64,000 nucleotides of DNA. Source: Bryobacteraceae bacterium. GTDB taxonomy: Bacteria; Acidobacteriota; Terriglobia; Bryobacterales; Bryobacteraceae. The position numbers were made by a program, and so were the translations under genes. Shown piece after piece: positions 1 to 8,249 of the stretch. Numbering within the stretch: the first letter of the stretch is position 1; every line of letters starts with the position of its first letter. The notes beneath the pieces are model-generated. The model made no database searches. It saw nothing but the letters and a program-made list of their open reading frames with translations, and was not told where the DNA came from. The stretch spans positions 372,001 through 436,000 of the forward strand of contig CANGYQ010000001.1 in the NCBI GenBank assembly GCA_947458745.1. Reading direction: 5' to 3'.

Positions 1-2250
1 CAGGCCGTCATCAAGCCAGCAGTACCCGGCAACGCCCCGCACGCCATTGATGCATTCGTGAGGGCGAAGTTGGAGGGCAAGGGCCTGGCGCCCGCCCCCC
101 GCGCCGACCATCGCACGCTGATCCGCCGCCTTTATTTCGATCTGACCGGTCTGCCGCCGCGGACTGAAGACTTAACGCAGAGCTACGAAGCCACCGTTGA
201 GAAACTGCTGGCCTCGCCCGAATACGGCGAACGCTGGGGACGCCACTGGCTGGACGTGGTCCGCTTTGGTGAAACCGACGGTGGCGAACACAACTACGAG
301 CGGCCCCACGCTTGGCGCTATCGCGATTACGTCATCCAAAGCTTCAACGCCGACAAGCCCTACAACCAGTTCATCAAGGAACAGATCGCGGGTGACATCC
401 TGGCGCCACAGGATCCGAACATGGTGGCGGCGACAGGCTTCCTGGTCTCCGGCCCCTGGGATCAGGTGCAAGCCGAGATCAACAAGGACAAGGCCATGGC
501 CATGACGCAGCGCATGGATGAGCTGGACGACATGGTCACCACCACCTTCCACACCTTCCAGGCCCTCACCGTCAACTGCGCCCGCTGTCACGACCACAAG
601 TTTGATCCGATTCCGGCGAAGGATTATTACCAGCTCACCGCTGTGTTTGCGGGCGTCGGCTTCGGCAACCGGGCCGTCGTTTCACCGGAAGCGAAAGCCA
701 CCTATGATGCGCGCATCGCTCCGGTGAAGAAGCAACTGGATGAGTTGAAGGCAAAACTGACCGACCTGGAAGAGCCCGCCCGTATCAAACTGCTGGAGCC
801 CAAGTTCCGGGCCTTCGACATCGCGCGGCAGAATGAGCCGCAACGGCTCCCGGTGAACGCTTACTACAACCACAACCGCTTCACGCCCGTGGCCGCGAAG
901 AAGTTCCGGCTGGTGATTAACGGGCAGCTGGGCAAGGCGGCGCCGAAGCTCCGCTGGTTCCGCGCGGGCACGTTCCGGCAGACGGACTGGGTGGGCACCG
1001 CGCCCGCTACGCCCACCGCACCGCAGATCATCACGTTCGGCAATTCGGTACTGAAAGAGATCGAATGGGCGGGCTCGGTCGGCGTCTATGAGTTGCAGGC
1101 GACCGATGATGAGGTGACCTGGCGCACCATCTGCTCCTCGCTGGACCACGTGGGCAAAGTGGAGCTCACTATGCCGTCGTTGACCGAAGCCGAGATCGAC
1201 GCCAATGTGGATTCTGCCGCCCGGCATGCCCTGCTGGACCAGCGCAAGAAGCTGGAAGCCGAGCTGGCCGCTATTCCCGCGCCGCCCCTGGTCTACGCCG
1301 CGCGGCCACGGCCCGAGGTCGACAAGAGTTTTCTGCTTGATCGCGGCAGCGTCACCAAGCCGGTCGCCGAAGTGAAGCCGGCCGCCCTGAGTGCGGTAAA
1401 CCAGCTGCCGCCCGCGCTCCACGACGGCAGCGATGGCGACCGGCGGTTGGCGCTGGCCAACTGGATCGCCGATCCGCGCAATCCGCTGACGGCGCGCGTC
1501 ATCGTCAACCGCGTCTGGTACCACCACTTCGGCACCGGCCTGGTGAACACGCCCAGCGACTTTGGCGTCATGGGCGACCGCCCCTCACACCCGGAACTGC
1601 TGGACTGGCTGGCGGCCGAATTCGTCGAACATGGCTGGTCCATCAAGTGGCTGCACCGCCAGATCCTGTCTTCCCAGACCTACCAGCAGTCTTCCGCGAT
1701 GAATGAAAAAGCCTTCGCGGTCGATGCGGGCAATCGCCTCGTATGGCGGATGCCGCTGAAGCGCATGGACGCCGAGACGCTGCGCGATTCCGTGCTGTTC
1801 GCCTCGGGCAAGCTGAATCTCGCCGCTCGGGGTGGCCCGAGTTTTCTGCTCCAGAAGAAGGGCGATTCGGGATCCTACATCTACAAGGCGCTCGACAATG
1901 ACGGTCCGGAAGTGTGGCGGCGCGCGGTCTACCGCTTTGTGGTCCGCGGCGGCGAGCGCCTCATGATCGACAACTTTGACTGCCCGGACCCAGCCGTAGC
2001 GACGCCGCAGCGCAACACCTCGAACACCGCCGTCCAGGCGCTGACGTTGATGAACAATGAGTTCGTGGTGCGCCAGGCTGGTCTGCTGGCGGAGCGGGCG
2101 GGCAACGTCGAAGCGCTGTATCAACTGCTGTTCCAGCGCCAACCGTTGCCGCGCGAGCGGGAACTGGCGGCGCAGTTTCTGAAAACCGAATCACTGGCGG
2201 CCTATGCCCGTGTGTTGATCAATTCCAACGAGTTCGTTTATGTCCCCTAA
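1..2250 (+). CDS. DUF1549/DUF1553 (planctomycete cytochrome C-like) domain protein, 5' end outside window
   Basis: The reading frame is open from base 1, and the residues before the first possible start (GTG at 58) already match the family (HAIDAFVRAKLEGKGL), so the gene begins upstream and 749 residues are visible. The DUF1549 part contains the LTGLPP hallmark and one CxxCH heme-type motif (CARCH, bases 577-591) followed by DHKFDP. The second half is DUF1553-like, ending with the usual NTSNTAVQALTLMNNEF stretch. The family is common in Planctomycetes and Acidobacteria and nearly always precedes a DUF1501 gene; a role in a secreted or periplasmic complex for polymer use is suspected but unproven. 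Its end overlaps the next gene by 11 bases. The missing N-terminus would show whether further cytochrome or LamG-type domains exist. Confidence 0.93.
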   Translation, partial: QAVIKPAVPGNAPHAIDAFVRAKLEGKGLAPAPRADHRTLIRRLYFDLTGLPPRTEDLTQSYEATVEKLLASPEYGERWGRHWLDVVRFGETDGGEHNYERPHAWRYRDYVIQSFNADKPYNQFIKEQIAGDILAPQDPNMVAATGFLVSGPWDQVQAEINKDKAMAMTQRMDELDDMVTTTFHTFQALTVNCARCHDHKFDPIPAKDYYQLTAVFAGVGFGNRAVVSPEAKATYDARIAPVKKQLDELKAKLTDLEEPARIKLLEPKFRAFDIARQNEPQRLPVNAYYNHNRFTPVAAKKFRLVINGQLGKAAPKLRWFRAGTFRQTDWVGTAPATPTAPQIITFGNSVLKEIEWAGSVGVYELQATDDEVTWRTICSSLDHVGKVELTMPSLTEAEIDANVDSAARHALLDQRKKLEAELAAIPAPPLVYAARPRPEVDKSFLLDRGSVTKPVAEVKPAALSAVNQLPPALHDGSDGDRRLALANWIADPRNPLTARVIVNRVWYHHFGTGLVNTPSDFGVMGDRPSHPELLDWLAAEFVEHGWSIKWLHRQILSSQTYQQSSAMNEKAFAVDAGNRLVWRMPLKRMDAETLRDSVLFASGKLNLAARGGPSFLLQKKGDSGSYIYKALDNDGPEVWRRAVYRFVVRGGERLMIDNFDCPDPAVATPQRNTSNTAVQALTLMNNEFVVRQAGLLAERAGNVEALYQLLFQRQPLPRERELAAQFLKTESLAAYARVLINSNEFVYVP

Positions 2251-3637
2251 GACTTCGCGTCGTGAACTTTTGTGGCAGTTCGGTGGTGGTGCTGCCGGTT
2301 TGGCGATGGCGCAAATGGAAGCGCTGGCGGCCACTCGGCAAGCGGGCACGCACTTTGCGCCGAAGGCCAAAAACATCATCATGGTCTTCCTGCCAGGCGG
2401 CCTGTCGCACATCGATTCGTTCGACTACAAGCCCAGCTTGGCCAAATACCACGGCCTGGAAACCAAAGGCGAAAACACGATCACGCCCTTTTTTGGCAAG
2501 CCGGGGCGGGTGATGAAGTCCCCCTGGGAGTTTAAGCCGCGCGGGCAATCGGGCAAGTACATCTCAGACCTGCTGCCGAATCTCGCCAACTGCGCCGATG
2601 ACCTGACGTTTCTGCATTCGATGGTGGCGCGTTCGAATGCCCACGGCCCGGCGCTGTTCCAGATGTCCACCGGGTTCATCTTCCAGGGCTTCCCCTCGAT
2701 CGGCTCCTGGGTCAGCTACGGCCTCGGCAGCGAGAACGAGAATCTGCCCTCGTTTGTCGTGCTGCCAGACAAGCGCGGCCTGCCTCCGTGCGGCGTGGCG
2801 AACTGGGGCAATGGCTTTCTGCCCGCCGCCCATCAAGGGGTGATCTTTGGCGACATGTCGAAGCCGATCGCCGATCTGCGCCCGCCAGAGGCCGTGAAGG
2901 CGAGCACGCAGGCCGCGTCCTACGACCTGCTGAGCCAGTTGAACGAAGAGCACCTGAAGGCCAACCCCGGCGAGGACGCGCTGGTGGCCCGCATCAAGGC
3001 CTATGAACTCGCTGCCCGCATGCAGGTCAGCGCGCCGTCGGTGACGGACATTTCCGGTGAAAGCGAAGCCACCAAAAAGATGTACGGCCTGGACGACCCG
3101 GCCACGCGCGACTTCGGCTACAACTGCCTGCTGGCGCGCCGCCTGGTGGAAAAGGGCGTGCGCTGCATCCAGCTCTATAACGGCGGCCACTTTGGCGAGC
3201 CACGAGTGAACTGGGACGCCCACGAAGATATCCGCGCCAACCATTCCAAGAACGGCCGCATCCTCGATCAGCCGCTCACCGCCTTGCTCAAGGACCTGAA
3301 GCAGCGTGGCATGTTGAAGGACACGCTCGTCGTCTTCACCACCGAGTTCGGCCGCCTGCCCATCTCGGAAGGCATCGGCGAAGGCGGCCGGGACCACAAC
3401 CCCGAAGGCTTCACCTCGTTCCTGTGCGGCGCGGGCGTCAAACCCGGCATCAGCTACGGCGCAACCGATGAACTCGGCTACAAGGCCGCTGAGAAGCCCG
3501 TCACCGTCTACGACCTCCACGCCACCATCCTGCACCTGATGGGCCTGGACCACACCCGGCTCACCTACTACTACAACGGCATCAACCGCCGCCTGACCGA
3601 CGTGCATGGGCACGTGTTGAAAGAGGTACTGGCATGA
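2240..3637 (+). CDS. DUF1501 domain protein with Tat-like signal
   Basis: 465 residues, normal for DUF1501, a family related to sulfatases/alkaline phosphatases in fold but of unknown activity. The N-terminus (SRRELLWQFGGGAAGLAMA) is a twin-arginine-like export signal. Family landmarks are the FLPGGLSHIDSFDYKP stretch near residue 50, the ARSNAHGPA segment and the late GRDHNPEGF block. The start overlaps the preceding DUF1549/DUF1553 gene and the stop overlaps the next small gene in an ATGA, so the three genes are translationally coupled. The two large proteins are inferred to act together outside the cytoplasm; the substrate is unknown. Confidence 0.93.
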   Translation: MSPKTSRRELLWQFGGGAAGLAMAQMEALAATRQAGTHFAPKAKNIIMVFLPGGLSHIDSFDYKPSLAKYHGLETKGENTITPFFGKPGRVMKSPWEFKPRGQSGKYISDLLPNLANCADDLTFLHSMVARSNAHGPALFQMSTGFIFQGFPSIGSWVSYGLGSENENLPSFVVLPDKRGLPPCGVANWGNGFLPAAHQGVIFGDMSKPIADLRPPEAVKASTQAASYDLLSQLNEEHLKANPGEDALVARIKAYELAARMQVSAPSVTDISGESEATKKMYGLDDPATRDFGYNCLLARRLVEKGVRCIQLYNGGHFGEPRVNWDAHEDIRANHSKNGRILDQPLTALLKDLKQRGMLKDTLVVFTTEFGRLPISEGIGEGGRDHNPEGFTSFLCGAGVKPGISYGATDELGYKAAEKPVTVYDLHATILHLMGLDHTRLTYYYNGINRRLTDVHGHVLKEVLA

Positions 3638-3909
3638 CCGCACCCTTCCCCGCCGCCCACATCCTCCTGTTCGCCGCTGGCACGGCGCTCTGGTTCCGGC
3701 CGGAACTGCTGTGCAACCGCCTGGCGGATTTCGAGGCCGGGCTGAACCACTTCGGACATTTGTTGAGGCGTCGCCACCCCTCGCTGCTTCGGAGCAACCC
3801 GGAGGCGTGGCGCACCGCGGGCGCGGTCCGGTTTGTGCAGGGCTTTGGGCTGGTGCTGGCGGCGAGTTCGCTACTGCAGCTGCTGATGTTGCTGGATTTC
3901 GCGCGCTAG
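3634..3909 (+). CDS. small hydrophobic protein of unknown function
   Basis: 91 residues, starting in an ATGA overlap with the DUF1501 gene, which strongly supports translation. It has a hydrophobic N-terminal segment (AAHILLFAAGTALWF), a basic middle (HLLRRRHPSLLR) and a hydrophobic C-terminus (VLAASSLLQLLMLLDF), so it is probably an inner-membrane protein with two helices. I do not recognise a family. Its place as third gene of the DUF1549/DUF1501 operon is the only hint of function. Confidence 0.7.
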   Translation: MTAPFPAAHILLFAAGTALWFRPELLCNRLADFEAGLNHFGHLLRRRHPSLLRSNPEAWRTAGAVRFVQGFGLVLAASSLLQLLMLLDFAR

Positions 3910-3938
3910 CAGACAGGGCGTCCGCCACCCGATAAAAT
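3910..3938 (+). promoter_or_regulatory. putative sigma70-type promoter for the sulfatase gene
   Basis: A -35-like CAGACA (3910-3915) and a -10-like TAAAAT (3933-3938) are separated by exactly 17 bases. The predicted transcription start (about 3945) falls next to the ATG at 3946, so the mRNA would be leaderless. The -35 match is only four of six, so this rests on spacing and position. Confidence 0.4.
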
Positions 3939-3945
3939 GGCGAGC

Positions 3946-5409
3946 ATGTCCGGCCACGCCCTCACCCGACGCGCTCTGTTGCCTGCGCTCGCTGCTCCCT
4001 TCGTGCACACCGTCAGCAAGGCCCAGACGCGCAAGCGGCCCAACATTCTCTACATCATGTCGGATGATCATGCGGCGCATGCCATCAGTGCGTATGGCAG
4101 CAAGATCAACCAGACCCCGAACATTGACCGTCTAGCCCAAGGCGGCGCGCGGCTGACCAACTGCTTTGTCACGAACTCCATCTGCACGCCCAGCCGGGCG
4201 GTGATTCTCACCGGCCAGTACAGCCATCTGAATGGCGTCAAGACCCTGAACGACAAGATCGACCCGGCCCGCAACACGGTGGCCAAGATGCTGCAAGGCG
4301 ATGGCTACCAAACGGCGATGATCGGCAAGTGGCACTTGGTCACCAACCCAGCCGGGTTTGACTACTGGAACATACTGCCCGGCCAGGGTCTTTACCAGAA
4401 TCCGGAACTGATCGAGATGGGCAAGCGCACCAAGCACCAGGGCTATGCCACCGACCTGATCACGGACTTTTCACTGGACTGGCTGAAGAAGCGTGACCCG
4501 AACAAGCCGTTCTTTTTAATGTGTCACCACAAGGCGCCGCACCGGGAATGGTCCCCCGCGGCGCGGCATGCCAAGCTGTTTGAGAACGTCACCATCCCCG
4601 AGCCGGACAACCTATTTGATGACTACCGCGGCCGCAGTGGCGCGGCGGAGCGGTCCCGGATGCGCGTCGGTGAGGACATGACCAAGACCGACCTGAAGAT
4701 GGACCCTCCGCCGGGGCTTACCGGCATGGCGCTGCGCAAGTGGGGCTATCAGGTCTACATCAAGGACTATCTGCGCTGCGTGACGGCCGTCGATGAGAAC
4801 GTAGGCCGGATGCTGGACTACCTGGACGCAGAGAAGCTGGCCGACGATACCATCGTGGTCTATACCTCCGACCAGGGCTTCTTCCTGGGTGACCATGGCT
4901 GGTACGACAAGCGGTTCATGTACGAAGAGAGCATCCGCATGCCGTTCCTGATGCGCTACCCGCGCGGCATCAAGCCGGGAACTGTCAACCGTGACATGAC
5001 GCTGAATCTCGACTTCGCCCAGACCTTCCTCGACTACGCGCAAGTGAAGGCGGACCCAGAGATGCAGGGCCGCAGCTTCCGGGCAAATCTGGAAGGCAAA
5101 ACTCCGCGTGACTGGCGCACCGAGATGTACTACCGCTACTGGATGCACTTGGGAGGCGGCCACGACGTGACCGCCCACTACGGCATCCGGACAGAGCGCT
5201 ACAAGCTGATCTACTTCTACGGCAAGGCGCTCGGTTCAGCCGGGGCCGTGGATAAAGATACGCCGCCCGAATGGGAGCTCTACGACCTGCAGAAGGACCC
5301 GCGCGAAATGCGCAACGTCTACCAGGACGCGGCCTACTCCAAAGTGGCCGCGGACTTGAAGGTCCGGCTGGCCCGGCTCCAGAGCAGCTATCGGGATACG
5401 CCTGCTTAA
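3946..5409 (+). CDS. sulfatase (formylglycine-type), exported
   Basis: 487 residues from the ATG at 3946 (an in-frame ATG lies 9 bases upstream at 3937). The protein begins with a Tat-like segment (LTRRALLPALAAPF), then the sulfatase opening RPNILYIMSDDHAAHA with metal-binding aspartates. The sequence ICTPSRAVILTGQY holds the C-x-P-S-R motif whose cysteine is converted to formylglycine, and MIGKWHL follows. The middle TDQG-type block (SDQGFFLGDHGWYDKRFMYEE) binds the metal and sulfate. It hydrolyses sulfate esters, probably from polysaccharides, in the periplasm or outside. A formylglycine-generating enzyme is not in the window. The context of DUF1501-type genes and a KDPG aldolase suggests sulfated sugar use. 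Confidence 0.93.
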   Translation: MSGHALTRRALLPALAAPFVHTVSKAQTRKRPNILYIMSDDHAAHAISAYGSKINQTPNIDRLAQGGARLTNCFVTNSICTPSRAVILTGQYSHLNGVKTLNDKIDPARNTVAKMLQGDGYQTAMIGKWHLVTNPAGFDYWNILPGQGLYQNPELIEMGKRTKHQGYATDLITDFSLDWLKKRDPNKPFFLMCHHKAPHREWSPAARHAKLFENVTIPEPDNLFDDYRGRSGAAERSRMRVGEDMTKTDLKMDPPPGLTGMALRKWGYQVYIKDYLRCVTAVDENVGRMLDYLDAEKLADDTIVVYTSDQGFFLGDHGWYDKRFMYEESIRMPFLMRYPRGIKPGTVNRDMTLNLDFAQTFLDYAQVKADPEMQGRSFRANLEGKTPRDWRTEMYYRYWMHLGGGHDVTAHYGIRTERYKLIYFYGKALGSAGAVDKDTPPEWELYDLQKDPREMRNVYQDAAYSKVAADLKVRLARLQSSYRDTPA

Positions 5410-5419
5410 CCACCGGGCC

Positions 5420-5434
5420 ACGGGCCTAGCCCGT
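5420..5434. terminator. short hairpin between converging genes
   Basis: ACGGGC-CTA-GCCCGT is a perfect 6-base-pair inverted repeat with a 3-base loop, placed between the convergent stops of the sulfatase gene (5409) and the aldolase gene (5443). There is no U-run on either side, so termination is inferred mainly from location. Confidence 0.35.
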
Positions 5435-5442
5435 TGCTGGAG

Positions 5443-6090
5443 CTACGCCCGCGCCGCTTTGACGGCCGCCAGATATTGTTTGGCGCGCTCCACAAAAACT
5501 TCGTAGGTGCCGGCCTTGATCGTTGCCGCGTCCACCAGTTCGCTGCCCACGCCGGCCGCACAGGCGCCGGCCTTCAGGAAGTCACCGATGGTGTCCAGAT
5601 TCACCCCACCCGTGGGAGCCATCTCCACCTGCGGCAGCGGTCCCTTCAGCGCCTTGATGTACTTGGCTCCACCCATGTTGCCGCACGGGAAGACCTTCAC
5701 CACATCGGCCCCGGCTTCCCAGGCGGTCAGCACTTCGGTGGGGGTGAGAGCACCCGGCATGATGGCCTTGTCGTAGCGATGCGCCATCTCGATGGTGGAG
5801 ACCCGCAGCGCCGGCGTGACAAAAAACTCGGCCCCAGACAGCATAGAAATCCGGCAGGATTCCGGATCGAGCACCGTGCCTGCGCCCAACATGATCTTGT
5901 CGCCAAACTTGGCCGCTACGGCTTCCAAGGCACGCAACGCCCCGGGAACGGTCATCGTGATCTCCGCGCAGGGGATGCCGCCTTCGACAATCGCCTCCAC
6001 ACTGCGGACGGCCGCCTCCGCCGAATTCACGCGGACAATCGGCACAATCCCAATCTCCGCAATTCTGCGGACCAGTTCTGAACGTTTCAT
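5443..6090 (-). CDS. eda: KDPG/KHG aldolase (2-dehydro-3-deoxy-phosphogluconate aldolase)
   Basis: 215 residues, typical of the class I KDPG/KHG aldolase family, which splits 2-keto-3-deoxy-6-phosphogluconate into pyruvate and glyceraldehyde 3-phosphate. Visible landmarks are PIVR near residue 17, the catalytic glutamate in CAEITMTVP (Glu43), the GAGTVLD block, and the Schiff-base lysine in ADVVKVFPCG (Lys132), followed by the phosphate-binding APTGGVN. The ATG at 6090 has a GGAGG Shine-Dalgarno sequence just upstream. It could equally act on a related keto-deoxy sugar acid. It probably belongs to sugar-acid breakdown, fitting the MFS and aldehyde dehydrogenase genes elsewhere in the window. 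Confidence 0.92.
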   Translation of the reverse strand: MKRSELVRRIAEIGIVPIVRVNSAEAAVRSVEAIVEGGIPCAEITMTVPGALRALEAVAAKFGDKIMLGAGTVLDPESCRISMLSGAEFFVTPALRVSTIEMAHRYDKAIMPGALTPTEVLTAWEAGADVVKVFPCGNMGGAKYIKALKGPLPQVEMAPTGGVNLDTIGDFLKAGACAAGVGSELVDAATIKAGTYEVFVERAKQYLAAVKAARA

Positions 6091-6159
6091 CCCCTCCAGT
6101 CTATGCCGGAGCGGCGCGGGAAAGAAATGCTCTTCGCGGCTCCGGGCCGGATACCGGAG

Positions 6160-6687
6160 CTATCGACGGTCGTCTGGCACGCGGACCGGCGTCACTATCT
6201 CGGCCAATGGAGCAGGAATCGCCGCTTGGCCGCGCCGCCAATCTTCCAGGAGTGAAATCAACTGCCGAAGTCGCTCCGGCCCCATATGGCCGCCCAACCC
6301 GGCTAGAAACTGCGCCAGCGGAACATCGATACCGGCCAGGAGCGCGATGCCGGTGGGAGAAATGGCCACCAGCACCACGCGACGGTCGGTGTTGGAACGT
6401 TTGCGCACTACCCAGCCGCGCCGCTCCAACCGGTCCATCAAGCGCGTCACGTCCGGATCGTGATTCACCATCCGGGAGCTGACTTCCGAGCACTTCAAGC
6501 CCGACTCGCCTGCCCCCCGCAAAATCCGCAAGACGTTGTACTGAGTATAAGTGAGATCGAATTGCCGGAGAAATTCTCCCAGCCGCGTGTTGCTGACTTC
6601 AAACGTACGGGCCAAATTCAGCAAGGCCTCTTCTTCAAGCGAGCGGAAAGGCCGATTCTGTTTGAGCTCTTGGGCGAGCAGGCTCAC
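6160..6687 (-). CDS. MarR family transcriptional regulator
   Basis: 175 residues with a GTG start. The winged-helix core is clear: FDLTYTQYNVLRILRGAGESGLKCSEVSSRMVNHDPDVTRLMDRLERRGWVVRKRSNTDRRVVLVAISPTG, where the DVTRLMDRLERRG recognition region and the DRR wing are family hallmarks. It would bind palindromic DNA and release it on binding a small phenolic or similar ligand. It lies 69 bases upstream of the KDPG aldolase gene on the same strand, and might control it, but no operator was identified. Confidence 0.92.
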   Translation of the reverse strand: MSLLAQELKQNRPFRSLEEEALLNLARTFEVSNTRLGEFLRQFDLTYTQYNVLRILRGAGESGLKCSEVSSRMVNHDPDVTRLMDRLERRGWVVRKRSNTDRRVVLVAISPTGIALLAGIDVPLAQFLAGLGGHMGPERLRQLISLLEDWRRGQAAIPAPLAEIVTPVRVPDDRR

Positions 6688-6761
6688 CGGGTGAGAGTAG
6701 CAGAAATGTGACTGGTACGCAGTGGGAGAAAGCTAAAGGCAGTCATGGGGGGGTACTGGAG

Positions 6762-6786
6762 GCGGGCAGAGCCTTGCCCTGCCCGC
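6762..6786. terminator. GC-rich hairpin downstream of the DUF4397 gene
   Basis: GCGGGCA and TGCCCGC form a 7-base-pair stem with an 11-base loop, 27 bases beyond the stop of the minus-strand DUF4397 gene. No U-tract follows, so this is only a possible terminator. Confidence 0.3.
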
Positions 6787-6813
6787 ACCAGTCCGCGACC
6801 GAAGGGGCAACAA

Positions 6814-7491
6814 CTAGTTGGCGTCGGGGAGGAAAAGCAGCTGGAAGGGTCCGCCCGGCCTGTCCGGATCAAGGGCCACCACCGTCCGCACCGTGTTTCC
6901 CATCAGTGAGACCGCACCGGAATCAATGGCCACCGTCCGGGTTCCGGCAAGCGTCACCCGGGCCTGATACAACCCCGCCGGAACCGAGAGGAACGGACCC
7001 GCTGCGGCAAAGGGAACATTGCGCAGGGCCGGCGTGAGGGAACTAAGCGCCAAGTAGGGCGAGCTCGCGTATACGTCCACTGACGGGGCGGAAGGGGCCG
7101 CGTGAACCACCCGGAAGCGCGCTTGGCCCATCACCGGCGTTGGGTCATCTCCGTAGCCATAGAGCTGCAAGGGATTCGAACCGCCGCTCACGCGGCCTAC
7201 GGCCATAAACGTGTACGTGACATTGGCCGCGACGGTGAAGGTTTCGCGAAGAACCACTGGACCCATGGGGGCTACCTCCACCTCAAAGACATAAGTGCCC
7301 GCCCGCAGCGGGACGTAGCCCGTAAAGCCCTTATACGGCAAGCCTTCGAACACCACGTTGCCATTCACGCGGACATTCACTGCCGGAGCGTCCGGGGAAG
7401 CATGGAGCACACGCACCTGCGCATCCATCGTCTGGGCCGACACTGCGGCGACATTCAATACAGCCAAAAGCGCAAACAGAAATACCTTCAC
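6814..7491 (-). CDS. DUF4397 domain protein, secreted
   Basis: 225 residues from a GTG start preceded by AAGGAG. A cleavable signal peptide (VFLFALLAVLNVAAVSAQ) leads to a tandem of two DUF4397 units, each opening with a near-identical motif (RVLHASPDAPAVNV near residue 28 and RVVHAAPSAPSVDV near residue 127). The family is a beta-rich extracellular domain of unknown function, often on the surface of soil bacteria. It is divergent from the TetR gene and shares its 140-base upstream region. No ligand can be inferred. Confidence 0.88.
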   Translation of the reverse strand: MKVFLFALLAVLNVAAVSAQTMDAQVRVLHASPDAPAVNVRVNGNVVFEGLPYKGFTGYVPLRAGTYVFEVEVAPMGPVVLRETFTVAANVTYTFMAVGRVSGGSNPLQLYGYGDDPTPVMGQARFRVVHAAPSAPSVDVYASSPYLALSSLTPALRNVPFAAAGPFLSVPAGLYQARVTLAGTRTVAIDSGAVSLMGNTVRTVVALDPDRPGGPFQLLFLPDAN

Positions 7492-7590
7492 AAAAATCTC
7501 CTTGGCAAAACAGATTTGAGGACAATCCTCATTCGGAGAGATTCTTTAATGTGAAGAATGGTGCAGTTTAATTTCACTGGACGTAAATGT

Positions 7591-7619
7591 TTGACACCTC
7601 AAATGATCGAACGTATCAT
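7591..7619 (+). promoter_or_regulatory. sigma70 promoter of the TetR-efflux operon
   Basis: A perfect -35 TTGACA (7591-7596), 17-base spacer and a near-consensus -10 TATCAT (7614-7619). The predicted start of transcription is near 7626, only about 6 bases before the ATG at 7632, so the tetR message would have almost no leader. Confidence 0.75.
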
Positions 7620-7620
7620 T
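7602..7620. promoter_or_regulatory. candidate TetR operator overlapping the -10 box
   Basis: The inverted repeat AATGAT-N7-ATCATT fills the promoter spacer and covers the -10 hexamer. Its size (19 bases) and site fit autorepression by the adjacent TetR-type regulator. The link to that protein is inferred. Confidence 0.6.
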
Positions 7621-7631
7621 GAAGCGAACGT

Positions 7632-8249
7632 ATGAACGCGGGCTCCACTAAAGACCGCATACTGGATACAGCTGAGCTGCTCCTGGCCAGACGGGGCCTG
7701 GATGCGACCTCTTTGCGGAATATCACCTCAGCCGCAGGTGTCAATCTGGCAGCCGTGAATTATCACTTCCGGTCAAAGGATGAGTTGATTCTGGCCGTCT
7801 TCACGCGTTTAGTGGAACCGATGACGGCGCGCCGCCTGGCGTTACTGGATGCCCTTGCCCCGGATGCCTCACTGGAGGATGTGCTGACCTGCCTTTTCCG
7901 GCCCGCGCTCGAGATGGCCAAACACAAGGCTTTGGTGGCCCGGATGTACGTGGAACGCCCGGACCTGTTCCAGCGCATCTTTGAAACCCACTTGCAGCCC
8001 AGCGCACATCGCTTCGCGTCCGCTTTCGGTCAGCGCCTGCCGGAACTCACCGCCATGGAACTGGGGTGGCGAATGCATTTCCTGGTGGGGCTGACGATTC
8101 ACACCTTGGCCGCGGAGCCGATTCTGCGGGCGATTTCCGGTGACCCCGCACCGCTGGACAACATGGATACCGTGCTGGCCAAGTTGGTGGCCTTCGGTGC
8201 CGGGGGGTTGCGGGCACGGGCCACGACTCGGGAGTTAGCACATGAGTAG
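7632..8249 (+). CDS. TetR/AcrR family transcriptional regulator of the efflux operon
   Basis: 205 residues. The N-terminal DNA-binding domain is typical: TKDRILDTAELLLARRGLDATSLRNITSAAGVNLAAVNYHFRSKDELILAVF, with the recognition helix before NYHFRSKDEL. The C-terminal ligand and dimer domain (residues 80-205) is less conserved. The stop overlaps the start of the TolC-type gene by 8 bases, so regulator and pump are co-transcribed. The arrangement of a TetR gene leading into HlyD, tandem ATPase and two ABC-2 permeases parallels E. coli ybiH (cecR)-ybhGFSR. Autoregulation is suggested by the inverted repeat over the -10 box. Confidence 0.93.
   Translation: MNAGSTKDRILDTAELLLARRGLDATSLRNITSAAGVNLAAVNYHFRSKDELILAVFTRLVEPMTARRLALLDALAPDASLEDVLTCLFRPALEMAKHKALVARMYVERPDLFQRIFETHLQPSAHRFASAFGQRLPELTAMELGWRMHFLVGLTIHTLAAEPILRAISGDPAPLDNMDTVLAKLVAFGAGGLRARATTRELAHE

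Noticed and set aside
2564-3928. 454-codon open frame antisense to the DUF1501 gene
   Set aside because: Composition is that of a high-GC shadow frame; the plus strand encodes a full recognised protein.
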